Below, piece after piece: positions 1 through 6,191 of a stretch of DNA of 12,178 nucleotides; position 1 is the stretch's first letter, and every line of letters starts with the position of its first letter. Below the pieces are notes generated by a model. It saw only the letters and a program-made list of their open reading frames with translations, did not search any database and was not told the DNA's origin. The position numbers and the translations under genes were made by a program. The stretch covers positions 1-12,178 of the forward strand of contig DFIB01000057.1 of NCBI GenBank assembly GCA_002371375.1, given 5' to 3'. This DNA is from Mageeibacillus sp. UBA3708 (lineage in GTDB: Bacteria; Bacillota; Clostridia; Saccharofermentanales; Saccharofermentanaceae).

Positions 1-417
1 GATGAAGAACCACTGGTTCCACTTGTAGTACTCGGGCATACATGTGGCGATCTCGTAGTCCCAGTCGTATGTCGCGCCCATCTCACGGAGCTGCTTCTCC
101 ATCGTGGCAATATTCTTCAATGTGGAGTCCTTGGGGTGAATTCCCGTCTTGATTGCGTAGTTCTCTGCCGGAAGCCCGAAAGAGTCGAATCCCATCGGAT
201 GGAAAACATTGTACCCCTGCATCCTCTTCATTCTTGACCATGAGTCGGTGAGGGAGTAGTTGTACCAGTGTCCGAGGTGGAGATTGGCACCTGACGGATA
301 TGAGAACATCTCAAGACAATAGAGTTTGTCTCCTTTTGCATCGGGATTGAACTTGTAGAGCTTAGTATCCTCCCATTTCTTTTGCCATTTGCGGTCGATA
401 TCAACTGAGTATGACAT
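1..417 (-). CDS. leuS: Leucyl-tRNA synthetase, N-terminal 139 residues (cut by window edge)
   Basis: Class I aminoacyl-tRNA synthetase that charges tRNA-Leu in the cytoplasm. The reverse strand reads [20 protein letters not shown] at the N-terminus. It then shows the LeuRS signature [20 protein letters not shown] with the HIGH-class motif as HLGH (residues 47-50), followed by [20 protein letters not shown] (about 73-92), which is highly characteristic of bacterial LeuRS. The start at 417 is supported by an AGAGG ribosome binding site about 7 nt upstream (424-430 region). The C-terminal remainder (editing, KMSKS and anticodon-binding domains) lies beyond position 1. The gene diverges from the mreB-like gene across about 165 bp. 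I see no T-box leader, although many Firmicutes leuS genes have one. Identification is secure; only the fragment is visible. Confidence 0.96.
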   Translation of the reverse strand, partial: MSYSVDIDRKWQKKWEDTKLYKFNPDAKGDKLYCLEMFSYPSGANLHLGHWYNYSLTDSWSRMKRMQGYNVFHPMGFDSFGLPAENYAIKTGIHPKDSTLKNIATMEKQLREMGATYDWDYEIATCMPEYYKWNQWFFI

Positions 418-438
418 GTGATTTACCTCTTTTAAAAA

Positions 439-457
439 ATATACTAAAGAAGTATAT
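439..457. repeat. 7-bp-arm inverted repeat over the leuS -10
   Basis: The sequence is ATATACT-AAAGA-AGTATAT, a perfect 7-bp inverted repeat with a 5-bp spacer. One arm contains the proposed leuS -10 element. It is AT-rich, so chance is possible, but its position would suit a repressor operator. No T-tract follows, so it is not a terminator. Confidence 0.4.
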
Positions 458-480
458 CACAACTTGCCATAGTTTTGACA
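451..480 (-). promoter_or_regulatory. Putative leuS promoter (extended -10)
   Basis: On the minus strand there is TGATATACT, an extended -10 (TGn plus TATACT; the hexamer covers 451-456). A weak -35-like TGTCAA covers 475-480 with an 18-bp spacer. It lies about 35 bp upstream of the leuS start. The -10 is convincing and the -35 is poor. Confidence 0.5.
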
Positions 481-491
481 TAGAGTTGCAA

Positions 492-519
492 TTGCTTTTT
501 GACCTTCATAATGTATAAT
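492..519 (+). promoter_or_regulatory. Putative sigma-A promoter of the mreB-nrnA operon
   Basis: A perfect -10 TATAAT lies at 514-519, with TTGCTT at 492-497 as a plausible -35 and a 16-bp spacer. This would give a leader of about 55-60 nt before the mreB-like start at 585. TTTTGACC (497-504) and GGTCAAAA (535-542) flank the -10 as an 8-bp inverted pair. Confidence 0.6.
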
Positions 520-584
520 GAAAATGCTTTTTGTGGTCAAAAGGCGTGTTATGCGCGCTTGTCTATATAGAATGAGGTGAATTT

Positions 585-1595
585 ATGGGCTTAGGCATGG
601 AAATAGGTATCGACTTGGGTACCAGCAGTGTTTTGATCTACGTTCGCGGCAAGGGTGTCGTTCTTAAGGAACCATCCGTTGTCGCAGTTAATAATAAGAC
701 GGGTAAGGTTCTGGCAGTGGGTGAGTCGGCAAGCCTTATGCTCGGAAGGACTCCGGGTGTTGTTGAGGCGATAAGACCGCTCAGAGAAGGAGTTATCTCG
801 GATTTCAGAGCTACGGAAGTTATGCTCAAAGCATTCATCGGCCGTGTATGTTCGGGACTGAGAGCCACATACTTCAAGCCGACTATCGTTGTCTGTGTTC
901 CTTCGGTAATTACGCCGGTCGAGCAGCAGGCTGTCGAGAATGCATGCCGTCACGCAGGTGCCAAGGATGTGTTCCTTATCAGGGAGCCTATCGCTGCAGC
1001 AATCGGCGCAGGCATTGATATCACAAAGGCCTGCGGTTCAATGGTTGTTGACATCGGCGGCGGTACGACGGATATCTCCGTTATCTCGCTCTGCGAGCCT
1101 GTTGTTGACGCTTCGCTGAAGGTTGCCGGCGATAAGTTCGATGAGGCAATCATTAAGCATGTTAAGAGGAGACATAATGTACTGATCGGTGATAAGACGG
1201 CAGAGATGCTGAAGATCCAGATCGGATGTGCATATCCGAGGGACGAGGAGCTGACTCTCGATGTTAAGGGACGTAACCTTATCACGGGACTTCCCTCTAC
1301 GGTTACGGTATCCTCCACGGAGATGCTCGAAGCATTGGAAGAACCGGTATCAGCCATATTCGAGGCTGTTCACGTTGTTCTTGAGAAGACACCCCCGGAA
1401 CTCCTTGCAGATATCTCTACAAGAGGTATCGTAATGACCGGCGGCGGATCTTTGCTCTACGGTCTTGACCGTATGCTTGCCACCAAGATCGGTATCGAAG
1501 TATACCTTGCACAGGATCCCGTATCATGTGTTGCCATCGGAACAGGTAAGGCTCTTGATATGATGGATAAGTTCGCAGCACTTTCCGATAACTGA
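585..1595 (+). CDS. mreB: MreB/Mbl-family bacterial actin
   Basis: Rod-shape-determining actin homologue. Members of this family polymerise on the inner face of the membrane and guide peptidoglycan synthesis. The 336-residue length is normal. Visible motifs are phosphate-1 GIDLGTSSVLIY (about 8-19), REPIAAAIGAG (133-143, including the Glu that aligns with the catalytic position), phosphate-2 VVDIGGGTTDI (154-164) and the adenosine motif GIVMTGGGSLLYGL (281-294). The start at 585 has a GAGGTGA site at 574-580; a second Met at 597 is possible but has no site of its own. The gene is followed after 3 nt by nrnA, so the two are probably co-transcribed. It is not next to mreC/mreD here, so it could be an Mbl or MreBH-type paralogue rather than the main MreB. 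The family is certain and the exact paralogue is not. Confidence 0.93.
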   Translation: MGLGMEIGIDLGTSSVLIYVRGKGVVLKEPSVVAVNNKTGKVLAVGESASLMLGRTPGVVEAIRPLREGVISDFRATEVMLKAFIGRVCSGLRATYFKPTIVVCVPSVITPVEQQAVENACRHAGAKDVFLIREPIAAAIGAGIDITKACGSMVVDIGGGTTDISVISLCEPVVDASLKVAGDKFDEAIIKHVKRRHNVLIGDKTAEMLKIQIGCAYPRDEELTLDVKGRNLITGLPSTVTVSSTEMLEALEEPVSAIFEAVHVVLEKTPPELLADISTRGIVMTGGGSLLYGLDRMLATKIGIEVYLAQDPVSCVAIGTGKALDMMDKFAALSDN

Positions 1596-1598
1596 TCT

Positions 1599-2600
1599 AT
1601 GAACGCGGAGACCGGCAGACCTGACATCAGAGAACTGATCAATATCTGTCAAGGCCACAGTGTCTATATTCAGACGCATAACATTCCCGATCCGGATGCC
1701 ATAGGTTCTGCTTACGGACTTCAGGAGCTCCTGCGCGGATTCGGCATTGAATCGACCATCTGTTACGATGGTGATATTGACAAGTTCAGTTCTTCCAAGA
1801 TGCTCGATCTCTTCGGTATCAGGATGTATCCCGATGAGGCGCTTACAGACACGATGAGAGAAGATGATTATATCATCTGTGTTGATTCTCAGAAGAATGC
1901 CGGCAACATTACCGACCTTAAGGGACAGGAGATAGCTGCCATCGATCATCATCCGACGATGAAGGCAAATGCGGATGTTGAGTATATGTACAAAGACATC
2001 AGGATGCTCGGTTCGTGCTGTACGATCATTACCGAATACTACAGAGATCTGGATATTACTCCTTCGACTGATGTGGCAACCGCGCTGCTGTACGGTGTAA
2101 AGATGGACACGCTTCAGTTCTCACGCGGAGTGACGGAAGAGGATATAGTTGTATTTGCATATCTTAATCCGCTCATGGATGCGGATAAGCTTAAGTGCCT
2201 CGAGATGAACAGCATCGAATATGATGATCTCAAGGCGTATGGTGCGGCAATAAGGAACATTCAGGTGTTCGATTATCTGGGAATCACCTATATCCCCTTT
2301 GAGTGTCCGGATGCGATGGTGGCGATCGTTGCGGACTTCATTCTGTCCCTGATCGAGGTGGAAGTGTCAGTCGTATACTGCATACGTCCTGACGGACTCA
2401 AGTTCTCAGTCAGATCCGAGAGAAGTGATGTCAATGCCGGCGAACTTACTGCCGAAGCTCTTGAAGGGATCGGCAACGGCGGCGGACACCCGTCGATGGC
2501 CGGCGGCAGGATATCACTGGAATCCCTGGAGAGGCTCGGCGACTACAGGGACAACGTTCTTACCGAGAGGTTCATCAAGGCGCTGGGACTCAAGTTCTGA
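1599..2600 (+). CDS. nrnA: DHH/DHHA1 phosphoesterase, NrnA-like (nanoRNase / pAp phosphatase)
   Basis: Members of this family hydrolyse short oligoribonucleotides and often 3'-phosphoadenosine 5'-phosphate, using Mn ions in the cytoplasm. The DHH domain shows H27 with DPDAIGSA (31-38), VDS (95-97, Asp96), the namesake DHH in AIDHHPT (116-118) and YGVKMDT (Asp170). The C-terminal DHHA1 domain ends with GNGGGHPSMAGG (about 292-303), the substrate-binding GGGH motif. The length of 333 residues is typical. The start ATG lies 3 nt after the mreB-like stop with no recognisable Shine-Dalgarno, which suggests translational coupling. The stop is 13 nt from the convergent toxin stop, with no clear terminator between them. 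The family call is firm; the exact substrate is inferred from the family. Confidence 0.9.
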   Translation: MNAETGRPDIRELINICQGHSVYIQTHNIPDPDAIGSAYGLQELLRGFGIESTICYDGDIDKFSSSKMLDLFGIRMYPDEALTDTMREDDYIICVDSQKNAGNITDLKGQEIAAIDHHPTMKANADVEYMYKDIRMLGSCCTIITEYYRDLDITPSTDVATALLYGVKMDTLQFSRGVTEEDIVVFAYLNPLMDADKLKCLEMNSIEYDDLKAYGAAIRNIQVFDYLGITYIPFECPDAMVAIVADFILSLIEVEVSVVYCIRPDGLKFSVRSERSDVNAGELTAEALEGIGNGGGHPSMAGGRISLESLERLGDYRDNVLTERFIKALGLKF

Positions 2601-2613
2601 CAAGTACTCCGAG

Positions 2614-3006
2614 TCAGACCATGCATACGCAGTCTTCATTGTAATTCCCTATCTTTGCATCGCAGGTGAGAAGCAGCATGCCTTCTGCCTTAGCCTGACA
2701 AATGAGCATCCTGTCGAAAAAATCAGCATGAACTCCACGGTCGAGATGAGACAGGTATTCAATATGAGAAGGCCTTACAGACAGATTAGAATAACCGGCC
2801 AGTTTACAATACTTCAGAAGATCGGCTGAACCTACAGGCATCTTGTCAGGATACTTGTTATGTTTGATCTCAACTTCCCACGGAGAGATTACGCTGATAT
2901 AGATCGTGTTGTCCGGGTTATTTATTATCCTCGCGGCCTTGGCGCTCAGTCGTCTGCTGCCCGTGAGCGCCCAAAGTAAAACATGTGTATCAAGTAAGAT
3001 CTTCAT
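2614..3006 (-). CDS. VapC-like PIN-domain toxin (type II toxin-antitoxin)
   Basis: A 130-residue PIN-domain ribonuclease, probably a toxin cleaving RNA in the cytoplasm. It opens with MKILLDTHVLLWALTGSRRL, the LLDTHVLLW form seen in Sll0205-like PIN proteins. Acidic metal ligands visible are Asp6, Glu44 in SPWEVEIK, Asp95/Asp98 in HADFFDRML and Asp116 in LTCDAKIG, so the active site looks complete. The start at 3006 (the second of two adjacent ATGs; 3009 is the alternative) has GGGGA about 5 nt upstream. It overlaps the antitoxin 3' end by 17 nt, an arrangement that favours coupled translation. Longer upstream in-frame starts would run deep into the antitoxin and are unlikely. The RNA target cannot be told from sequence. 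Confidence 0.9.
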   Translation of the reverse strand: MKILLDTHVLLWALTGSRRLSAKAARIINNPDNTIYISVISPWEVEIKHNKYPDKMPVGSADLLKYCKLAGYSNLSVRPSHIEYLSHLDRGVHADFFDRMLICQAKAEGMLLLTCDAKIGNYNEDCVCMV

Positions 3007-3313
3007 CATCGTCCCCAAATCCGATATCCCAATCATCAAAGTCATCAGGAACATCAAAACTTGCCTGTGCAACACCTATCCTCTTCGCAGGGGCATTGAT
3101 ATATAAGGCGAGCTTGGCCTCGAGCGCTTCGATCCGATCCTGATAAGTGTTGTACTCCTCGATCGATACTATGACAGCCACGGGAGTATTATTCTTCATC
3201 ACGATATAGCTGTTCTTATTGGTTCCGACATCATTAAAGATTTTGCCTGCTTTGCCCTGGCTGAACTCAGACACAGAGACGATCTTGCCGGGTGTTAGTA
3301 CATTGGTTCCCAT
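2990..3313 (-). CDS. Phd/YefM-like antitoxin
   Basis: A 107-residue antitoxin partner of the overlapping PIN toxin. The N-terminal two-thirds has the Phd/YefM pattern: VSVSEFSQGKAGKIFNDV, then SYIVMKNNTPVAVIVSIEEY (about 35-54). In this family that part forms the DNA-binding fold and binds the operon's own promoter. A helix IEALEAKLAL follows, then an Asp-rich tail (DDFDDWDIGFGDDDEDLT) that probably wraps the basic toxin. The start at 3313 has an excellent AGGAGGA site (3322-3328). The gene is first in the operon, as is usual. The large palindrome at 3352-3381 is the likely autoregulatory operator. The tail is unusually acidic. Family confidence is high. Confidence 0.9.
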   Translation of the reverse strand: MGTNVLTPGKIVSVSEFSQGKAGKIFNDVGTNKNSYIVMKNNTPVAVIVSIEEYNTYQDRIEALEAKLALYINAPAKRIGVAQASFDVPDDFDDWDIGFGDDDEDLT

Positions 3314-3343
3314 GCGAAAAGTCCTCCTTTGCTGGTTTGTTGT

Positions 3344-3372
3344 ATTATAGCATATTTTAGTTAAAATATTAA
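3344..3372 (-). promoter_or_regulatory. Toxin-antitoxin operon promoter
   Basis: The minus strand has a perfect TATAAT (3344-3349) 30 bp upstream of the antitoxin start. A weak -35 TTAATA lies at 3367-3372 with a 17-bp spacer. The spacer and -35 are covered by the palindrome at 3352-3381, so a bound antitoxin would block polymerase. Confidence 0.65.
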
Positions 3373-3381
3373 CTAAAATAT
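3352..3381. repeat. 13-bp-arm palindrome, likely antitoxin operator
   Basis: A perfect inverted repeat: ATATTTTAGTTAA, 4-bp spacer AATA, TTAACTAAAATAT. It overlaps the toxin-antitoxin promoter from the -35 into the spacer. Phd/YefM antitoxins are known to bind such palindromes for autorepression. No T-tract or GC stem is present, so it is not a terminator. Confidence 0.75.
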
Positions 3382-3419
3382 TGGTGTTGTGTCAATGCAT
3401 CAGTCTGTTCATGAGTACC

Positions 3420-3695
3420 TGATATACTTAACTTGGCTGTTTATTCATATTGATCTATCGTCTAATAGACATAAACAAGGTTACGAGGGTTTTACGGTCT
3501 TTTCGACTGATAAAGGTGAGGATTTTTATGTCAACTCTTAACTGTAAAATGTGTGCAGCTCCTCTTAAATATGTTGAAGGCAAACAAATAATAGAATGTG
3601 AGTTTGATAAGGTATCCGGAGTGTATGAAGTCATTGTTTCAGAGTATCCTGACGAGGCTGAAGTATAGAAGTGTAATTGTCAGATGATATCTGTT
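3420..3695 (+). repeat. Tandem duplicate unit, copy 1 (promoter, leader and gene start)
   Basis: This stretch aligns with 3720-4097. Both begin with TGATATA, both carry ATAA(A/G)CAAGG(T/G)TAC in the leader, both have GAGGA before ATGTCAACTCTTAACTG, and the coding similarity continues. Promoter-to-ATG distances are 108 and 112 bp. Similarity fades around 3690. The divergence is visible by eye, so the duplication is not recent. Confidence 0.75.
3528..3668 (+). pseudogene. Truncated, internally deleted copy of the TIR-protein N-terminus
   Basis: A 46-codon remnant starting MSTLNCKMCAAPLKYVEGK, nearly identical to the first residues of the intact gene at 3832. After IIECE it jumps to FDKVSGVYEVIVSEYPDEAE and stops. 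Compared with the intact copy, 31 residues (93 bp, in frame) are missing. The junction matches a TGCGA microhomology present at both deletion ends in the intact gene (3901-3905 and 3994-3998). The deletion removes the fourth zinc-ribbon cysteine. After the TAG, weak similarity to the intact gene continues out of frame to about 3690, so the stop reflects decay and not a designed end. It keeps a GAGGA site 5 nt before the ATG and could still be translated. A functional micro-protein is possible but unsupported. Confidence 0.72.
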
Positions 3696-3719
3696 TGATT
3701 CTGTGAAGAAGCTTTTTTT

Positions 3720-3728
3720 TGATATAAT
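3720..3728 (+). promoter_or_regulatory. Extended -10, sigma-A-type promoter of the TIR gene
   Basis: TGATATAAT combines the TGn extension with a perfect TATAAT (3723-3728). No good -35 lies 16-18 bp upstream, which extended -10 promoters can tolerate. The same position in copy 1 reads TGATATACT (3420-3428), so the element is conserved between duplicates. Confidence 0.5.
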
Positions 3729-3753
3729 GAACCTAGCATGTGAATAGTTCGTC
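3728..3753 (+). promoter_or_regulatory. ECF-type promoter motif upstream of the TIR gene
   Basis: TGAACC (3728-3733), a 16-bp spacer and CGTC (3750-3753) match the general ECF sigma promoter form (GAAC-type -35, CGTC-type -10). The identical layout occurs before the CAP gene at 8445-8470. In copy 1 the -35 reads TTAACT and CGTC is 25 bp away, so that site is probably broken. The assignment is inference from the motif. Confidence 0.5.
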
Positions 3754-3831
3754 AGATAGGTATAAGCAAGGGTACAAAGGATTTGATTCAATTTGTTTCT
3801 TGCAATTATTAATGAATGTGAGGATTCATCT

Positions 3832-5796
3832 ATGTCAACTCTTAACTGCAAAATGTGTGCTGCGCCGCTTAAGTATGTCGAAGGCAAGAAGGTAATAGAG
3901 TGCGAGTATTGCGGCAGTTATAATACGCTACCTAATTTAGGGGATGAGAAGAGAATCAAACTCTTTGACAGGGCGAATAAGCTCCGTGCGAATTGCGATT
4001 TTGAAAAGGCATCAGGAGTGTATGAGGCAATAGTGGCTGAGTTCCCTGATGAAGCAGAAGCATACTGGGGTCTGGTGTTGTGCAGGTATGGTATCGAATA
4101 TGTGGATGATCCTGCAACCGGACATAAGGTTCCGACTTGTCACAGATCATCATATGACAGTGTTTTTAAGGATCCTGATTTTGAACTTGTAATGGAGAAT
4201 AGCAACAGTGAGACGCTGGATATTTATCGCGCCGAGGCTAAGCAGATAGAGGATATTCGCAAACGGATTGTCGAGATATCAATTCAGGAAGACCCTTATG
4301 ATGTTTTTATTTGTTATAAAGAAACTGACGAGAACGGAAACCGTACAGCTGAGAGTGTTTTTGCACAGGATGTTTACGACTCATTATGTGCGAAAGGATA
4401 TAAGGTATTCTTCTCCAGGATTACTCTCGAGGATAAGTTGGGACAGCAATATGAGCCGTATATATTTGCTGCTCTGACTTCTGCTAAGGTGATGCTTGCC
4501 TTTGGTTTTAGCTATCAGAATTATTATGCGGTTTGGGTTAAGAATGAATGGATAAGATTCCTTAAGCTAATGCAAAAAGATAAGAGTAAATATCTTATTC
4601 CATGCTATAAGGATATTGATGCTTATGATATCCCTGAAGAGTTTTCCAGATTTCAAGCTCAGGATATGGGTAAGGTTGGTGCGGTACAGGATCTTGTCCA
4701 CGGTGTTGAAAAATTACTCCCATCTCCAAATAAAACAGTATCTTCCGGTCAAGGTGTCAATGTAAATGCAAAGCTTTCAAGCATGTTCGTATTTCTTGAA
4801 GACAGGGAGTGGAACAGAGCTAATGCGATGGCTGATAGTATTTTGGATTTGGGAGATAAATCGTTATTTGCCACAGCGTATCTTGGCAAGCTTATGTGCG
4901 AATTGTACATATCACATGAAAGTGAATTTGCTAATTGTCTCAATCCGCTGGATAAATCACAATATTATGCCAAAGTCATTAAGTATGCTGATGAAGAGTT
5001 GATGGCAAGACTTGAGAATTATAATCAACAGATTATTGATGGAAGGACAAGAAGATCAGAGGAAGCGAAGCGGCTGGAAGCTGAGCGGAAAGAGCAAAAA
5101 AGAAAGAAATTATTAAGATCCGTAATCATTGGTGTTTCGATTACAGCGTTAGTTGTGGTAGTTATACTGACTGTAACTCTATTTAAGAAGAATAAATACA
5201 ATGTTGGTGTATATAATCAAGCTATGGAGTATTACAACAGTGGTGCTTACGATAGAGCAGCATCCGAGTTTGACAAGATACCGGGTTATTCTGATTCAAA
5301 AGAAAAAAGGGCAAAGATAGCGGAAATTTACAGTTTTGTCGATGCTTACGAAACTGGCAAGAGCTATACCTTTGATGGTAGTGATATAGAGTGGATAGTT
5401 ATAAGGAAAGATAAACTCTACATGGATTTAATAAGCAAGAATATTATATCGTGCTGTACTGCAGCAGATTTTGTGAACGGAAGATATTCTTTGCCGGATT
5501 TGAATTCTTTTAGTGATTATTCATTAGAGATTGTTGGATTTTTGACAGAGAATCAACTGAAACAGAATGAGTATCTAAAAAAAGCCACACCTTCAGATGA
5601 AGTAATTAAGCAAGGACTACAAGTTGATTCCAATGGAAATTGTAAGTGGTGGATTTACGATGATTTAGACGTAAGTATACCGAGATTTGTATCGTCATAC
5701 GGCATTGTTCAATATGGAAAACTTGATGATGAGCTAATTGGCGTTCGACCAATGATAACGGTTAAGGTAAATACAGACAAAATACTCAACCGTTGA
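3832..5796 (+). CDS. Zinc ribbon - TIR - transmembrane - DUF6273-like protein
   Basis: A 654-residue protein. Domains in order: a zinc ribbon with Cys6/Cys9 and Cys24/Cys27; a helical TPR-like stretch (about 40-85); a TIR domain from DPYDVFICYKETDENG (154-169) to about 290, with SYQNYYAVWVKNEW placing Glu239 where TIR NADases carry their catalytic Glu; a helical linker; a charged helix (405-428); one membrane segment (about 429-451); a short repeat-like stretch (455-495); and a tail with WIVIRKDKLYMDLISK and GVRPMITVKV, resembling DUF6273. The basic run KRKK before the membrane segment suggests TIR inside and tail outside. The start at 3832 has GAGGA 7 nt upstream and is supported by the conserved start of copy 1; an in-frame Met at 3793 lacks a site. 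Its codons look more AT-rich than mreB/nrnA, consistent with transfer. NAD cleavage and any defence role are inferred. Confidence 0.9.
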   Translation: MSTLNCKMCAAPLKYVEGKKVIECEYCGSYNTLPNLGDEKRIKLFDRANKLRANCDFEKASGVYEAIVAEFPDEAEAYWGLVLCRYGIEYVDDPATGHKVPTCHRSSYDSVFKDPDFELVMENSNSETLDIYRAEAKQIEDIRKRIVEISIQEDPYDVFICYKETDENGNRTAESVFAQDVYDSLCAKGYKVFFSRITLEDKLGQQYEPYIFAALTSAKVMLAFGFSYQNYYAVWVKNEWIRFLKLMQKDKSKYLIPCYKDIDAYDIPEEFSRFQAQDMGKVGAVQDLVHGVEKLLPSPNKTVSSGQGVNVNAKLSSMFVFLEDREWNRANAMADSILDLGDKSLFATAYLGKLMCELYISHESEFANCLNPLDKSQYYAKVIKYADEELMARLENYNQQIIDGRTRRSEEAKRLEAERKEQKRKKLLRSVIIGVSITALVVVVILTVTLFKKNKYNVGVYNQAMEYYNSGAYDRAASEFDKIPGYSDSKEKRAKIAEIYSFVDAYETGKSYTFDGSDIEWIVIRKDKLYMDLISKNIISCCTAADFVNGRYSLPDLNSFSDYSLEIVGFLTENQLKQNEYLKKATPSDEVIKQGLQVDSNGNCKWWIYDDLDVSIPRFVSSYGIVQYGKLDDELIGVRPMITVKVNTDKILNR

Positions 5797-5881
5797 AAAT
5801 CCGGAAGAAAAGGTCATGGATGTCAACTTTGCGCGAGAAATGAAGCAAGAACTGTTAAGTGTCTCGACACAGGAGTTATTT

Positions 5882-5986
5882 ATGAAACAACAAAGGGTTA
5901 CAGCGTCGCTTTCATTTTTGGTTCTCTTACTGTCTGTCGGGTGTGCAAAGATGATGACGGCAGTTTATCAGAATCAAATTATATGA
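5882..5986 (+). CDS. Truncated lipoprotein-like small ORF (34 residues)
   Basis: The ORF starts MKQQRVTASLSFLVLLLSVG followed by Cys, which looks like a lipoprotein signal peptide with a loose lipobox (LSVGC). It stops 13 codons after the cysteine. A good AGGAG site (5871-5875) lies 6 nt upstream. The same frame is open back to an ATG at 5816 (56 residues), which would place a basic, polar segment before the hydrophobic stretch and make it a membrane anchor instead. The 3' end runs into the IS110 remnant, so the most likely reading is the start of a gene whose remainder was lost when the element inserted or was deleted. The full gene cannot be identified. Confidence 0.35.
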   Translation: MKQQRVTASLSFLVLLLSVGCAKMMTAVYQNQII

Positions 5987-6099
5987 CAAAAGACCATCGT
6001 CTGACTATATTCTGCTTTTTCCTTCTCATTGGTGTAGCAGCAAACAGAAAAAGTTTCCTTGTGTACATCCATACCTACATAAACCGTGCTATACTTCAT
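5974..6099 (-). pseudogene. IS110-family transposase, N-terminal stub
   Basis: The reverse strand encodes MKYSTVYVGMDVHKETFSVC, then CYTNEKEKAEYSQT, the N-terminus of the IS110 (DEDD) transposase. VGMDVHK carries the first catalytic Asp of the RuvC-like domain. Family resemblance ends near residue 34, after which a few unrelated codons lead to a stop. Intact family members are roughly 300-450 residues, so over 85% is gone, including the C-terminal serine-containing domain. The start at 6099 has a GGAG site just upstream. It is non-functional. The IS family is recognised from the N-terminal motif; no terminal boundary of the element can be fixed. Confidence 0.75.
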
Positions 6100-6150
6100 A
6101 TGTGATCTCCATTTGTATGCGGTAACTCACATCACCACATGTTTTTTGTA

Positions 6151-6191
6151 CGATTTGTAGTATATGGGTAAATCCACGGACCTACAAATCG
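6151..6191. repeat. 10-bp-arm inverted repeat upstream of the IS110 stub
   Basis: CGATTTGTAG (6151-6160) and CTACAAATCG (6182-6191) form a perfect stem around a 21-nt loop, with a small inner TGG/CCA pairing. No T-tract follows on either strand, so it is not a terminator. It sits 5' of the transposase start, where IS110-group elements encode their bridge RNA, and also just upstream of the sigma gene. Confidence 0.55.

Larger units (their letters stand above)
3720..4097 (+). repeat. Tandem duplicate unit, copy 2 (start of the intact TIR gene)
   Basis: Partner of the unit at 3420-3695, offset by about 300 bp. It contains the promoter region, leader and first ~85 codons of the intact gene, including the 93 bp missing from copy 1. 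Confidence 0.75.

Noticed and set aside
418..584. Possible T-box riboswitch ahead of leuS
   Set aside because: The divergent gap is only about 165 bp, the extended -10 lies about 35 bp from the start, and no T-box core sequence or terminator/antiterminator pair is visible.
591..1952. Antisense open frames on the minus strand across the mreB-like gene and the start of nrnA
   Set aside because: They are shadows of strongly conserved plus-strand genes, have no ribosome binding sites of note and encode low-complexity, non-family sequences.
2425..2829. 134-codon plus-strand frame crossing the nrnA end and the toxin gene
   Set aside because: It overlaps the GGGH region of nrnA in another frame and lies antisense to the PIN toxin; it has no recognisable domain and no supporting RBS.
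3707..3720. T-run that might be a terminator before the TIR gene
   Set aside because: The T-run has no GC-rich stem in front of it, and it is immediately followed by the extended -10.
3793..3831. Upstream in-frame Met giving the TIR protein 13 extra residues
   Set aside because: There is no ribosome binding site before 3793. GAGGA sits correctly before 3832, and the duplicated copy shares the MSTLNCKMC start.
5820..5843. Third occurrence of ATGTCAACT, as if another copy of the TIR-gene start
   Set aside because: Only nine bases match, the frame stops after seven codons and the leader does not resemble the other two.
6151..6191. Inverted repeat considered as an intrinsic terminator
   Set aside because: No T-tract follows on either strand and the stem is AT-rich.
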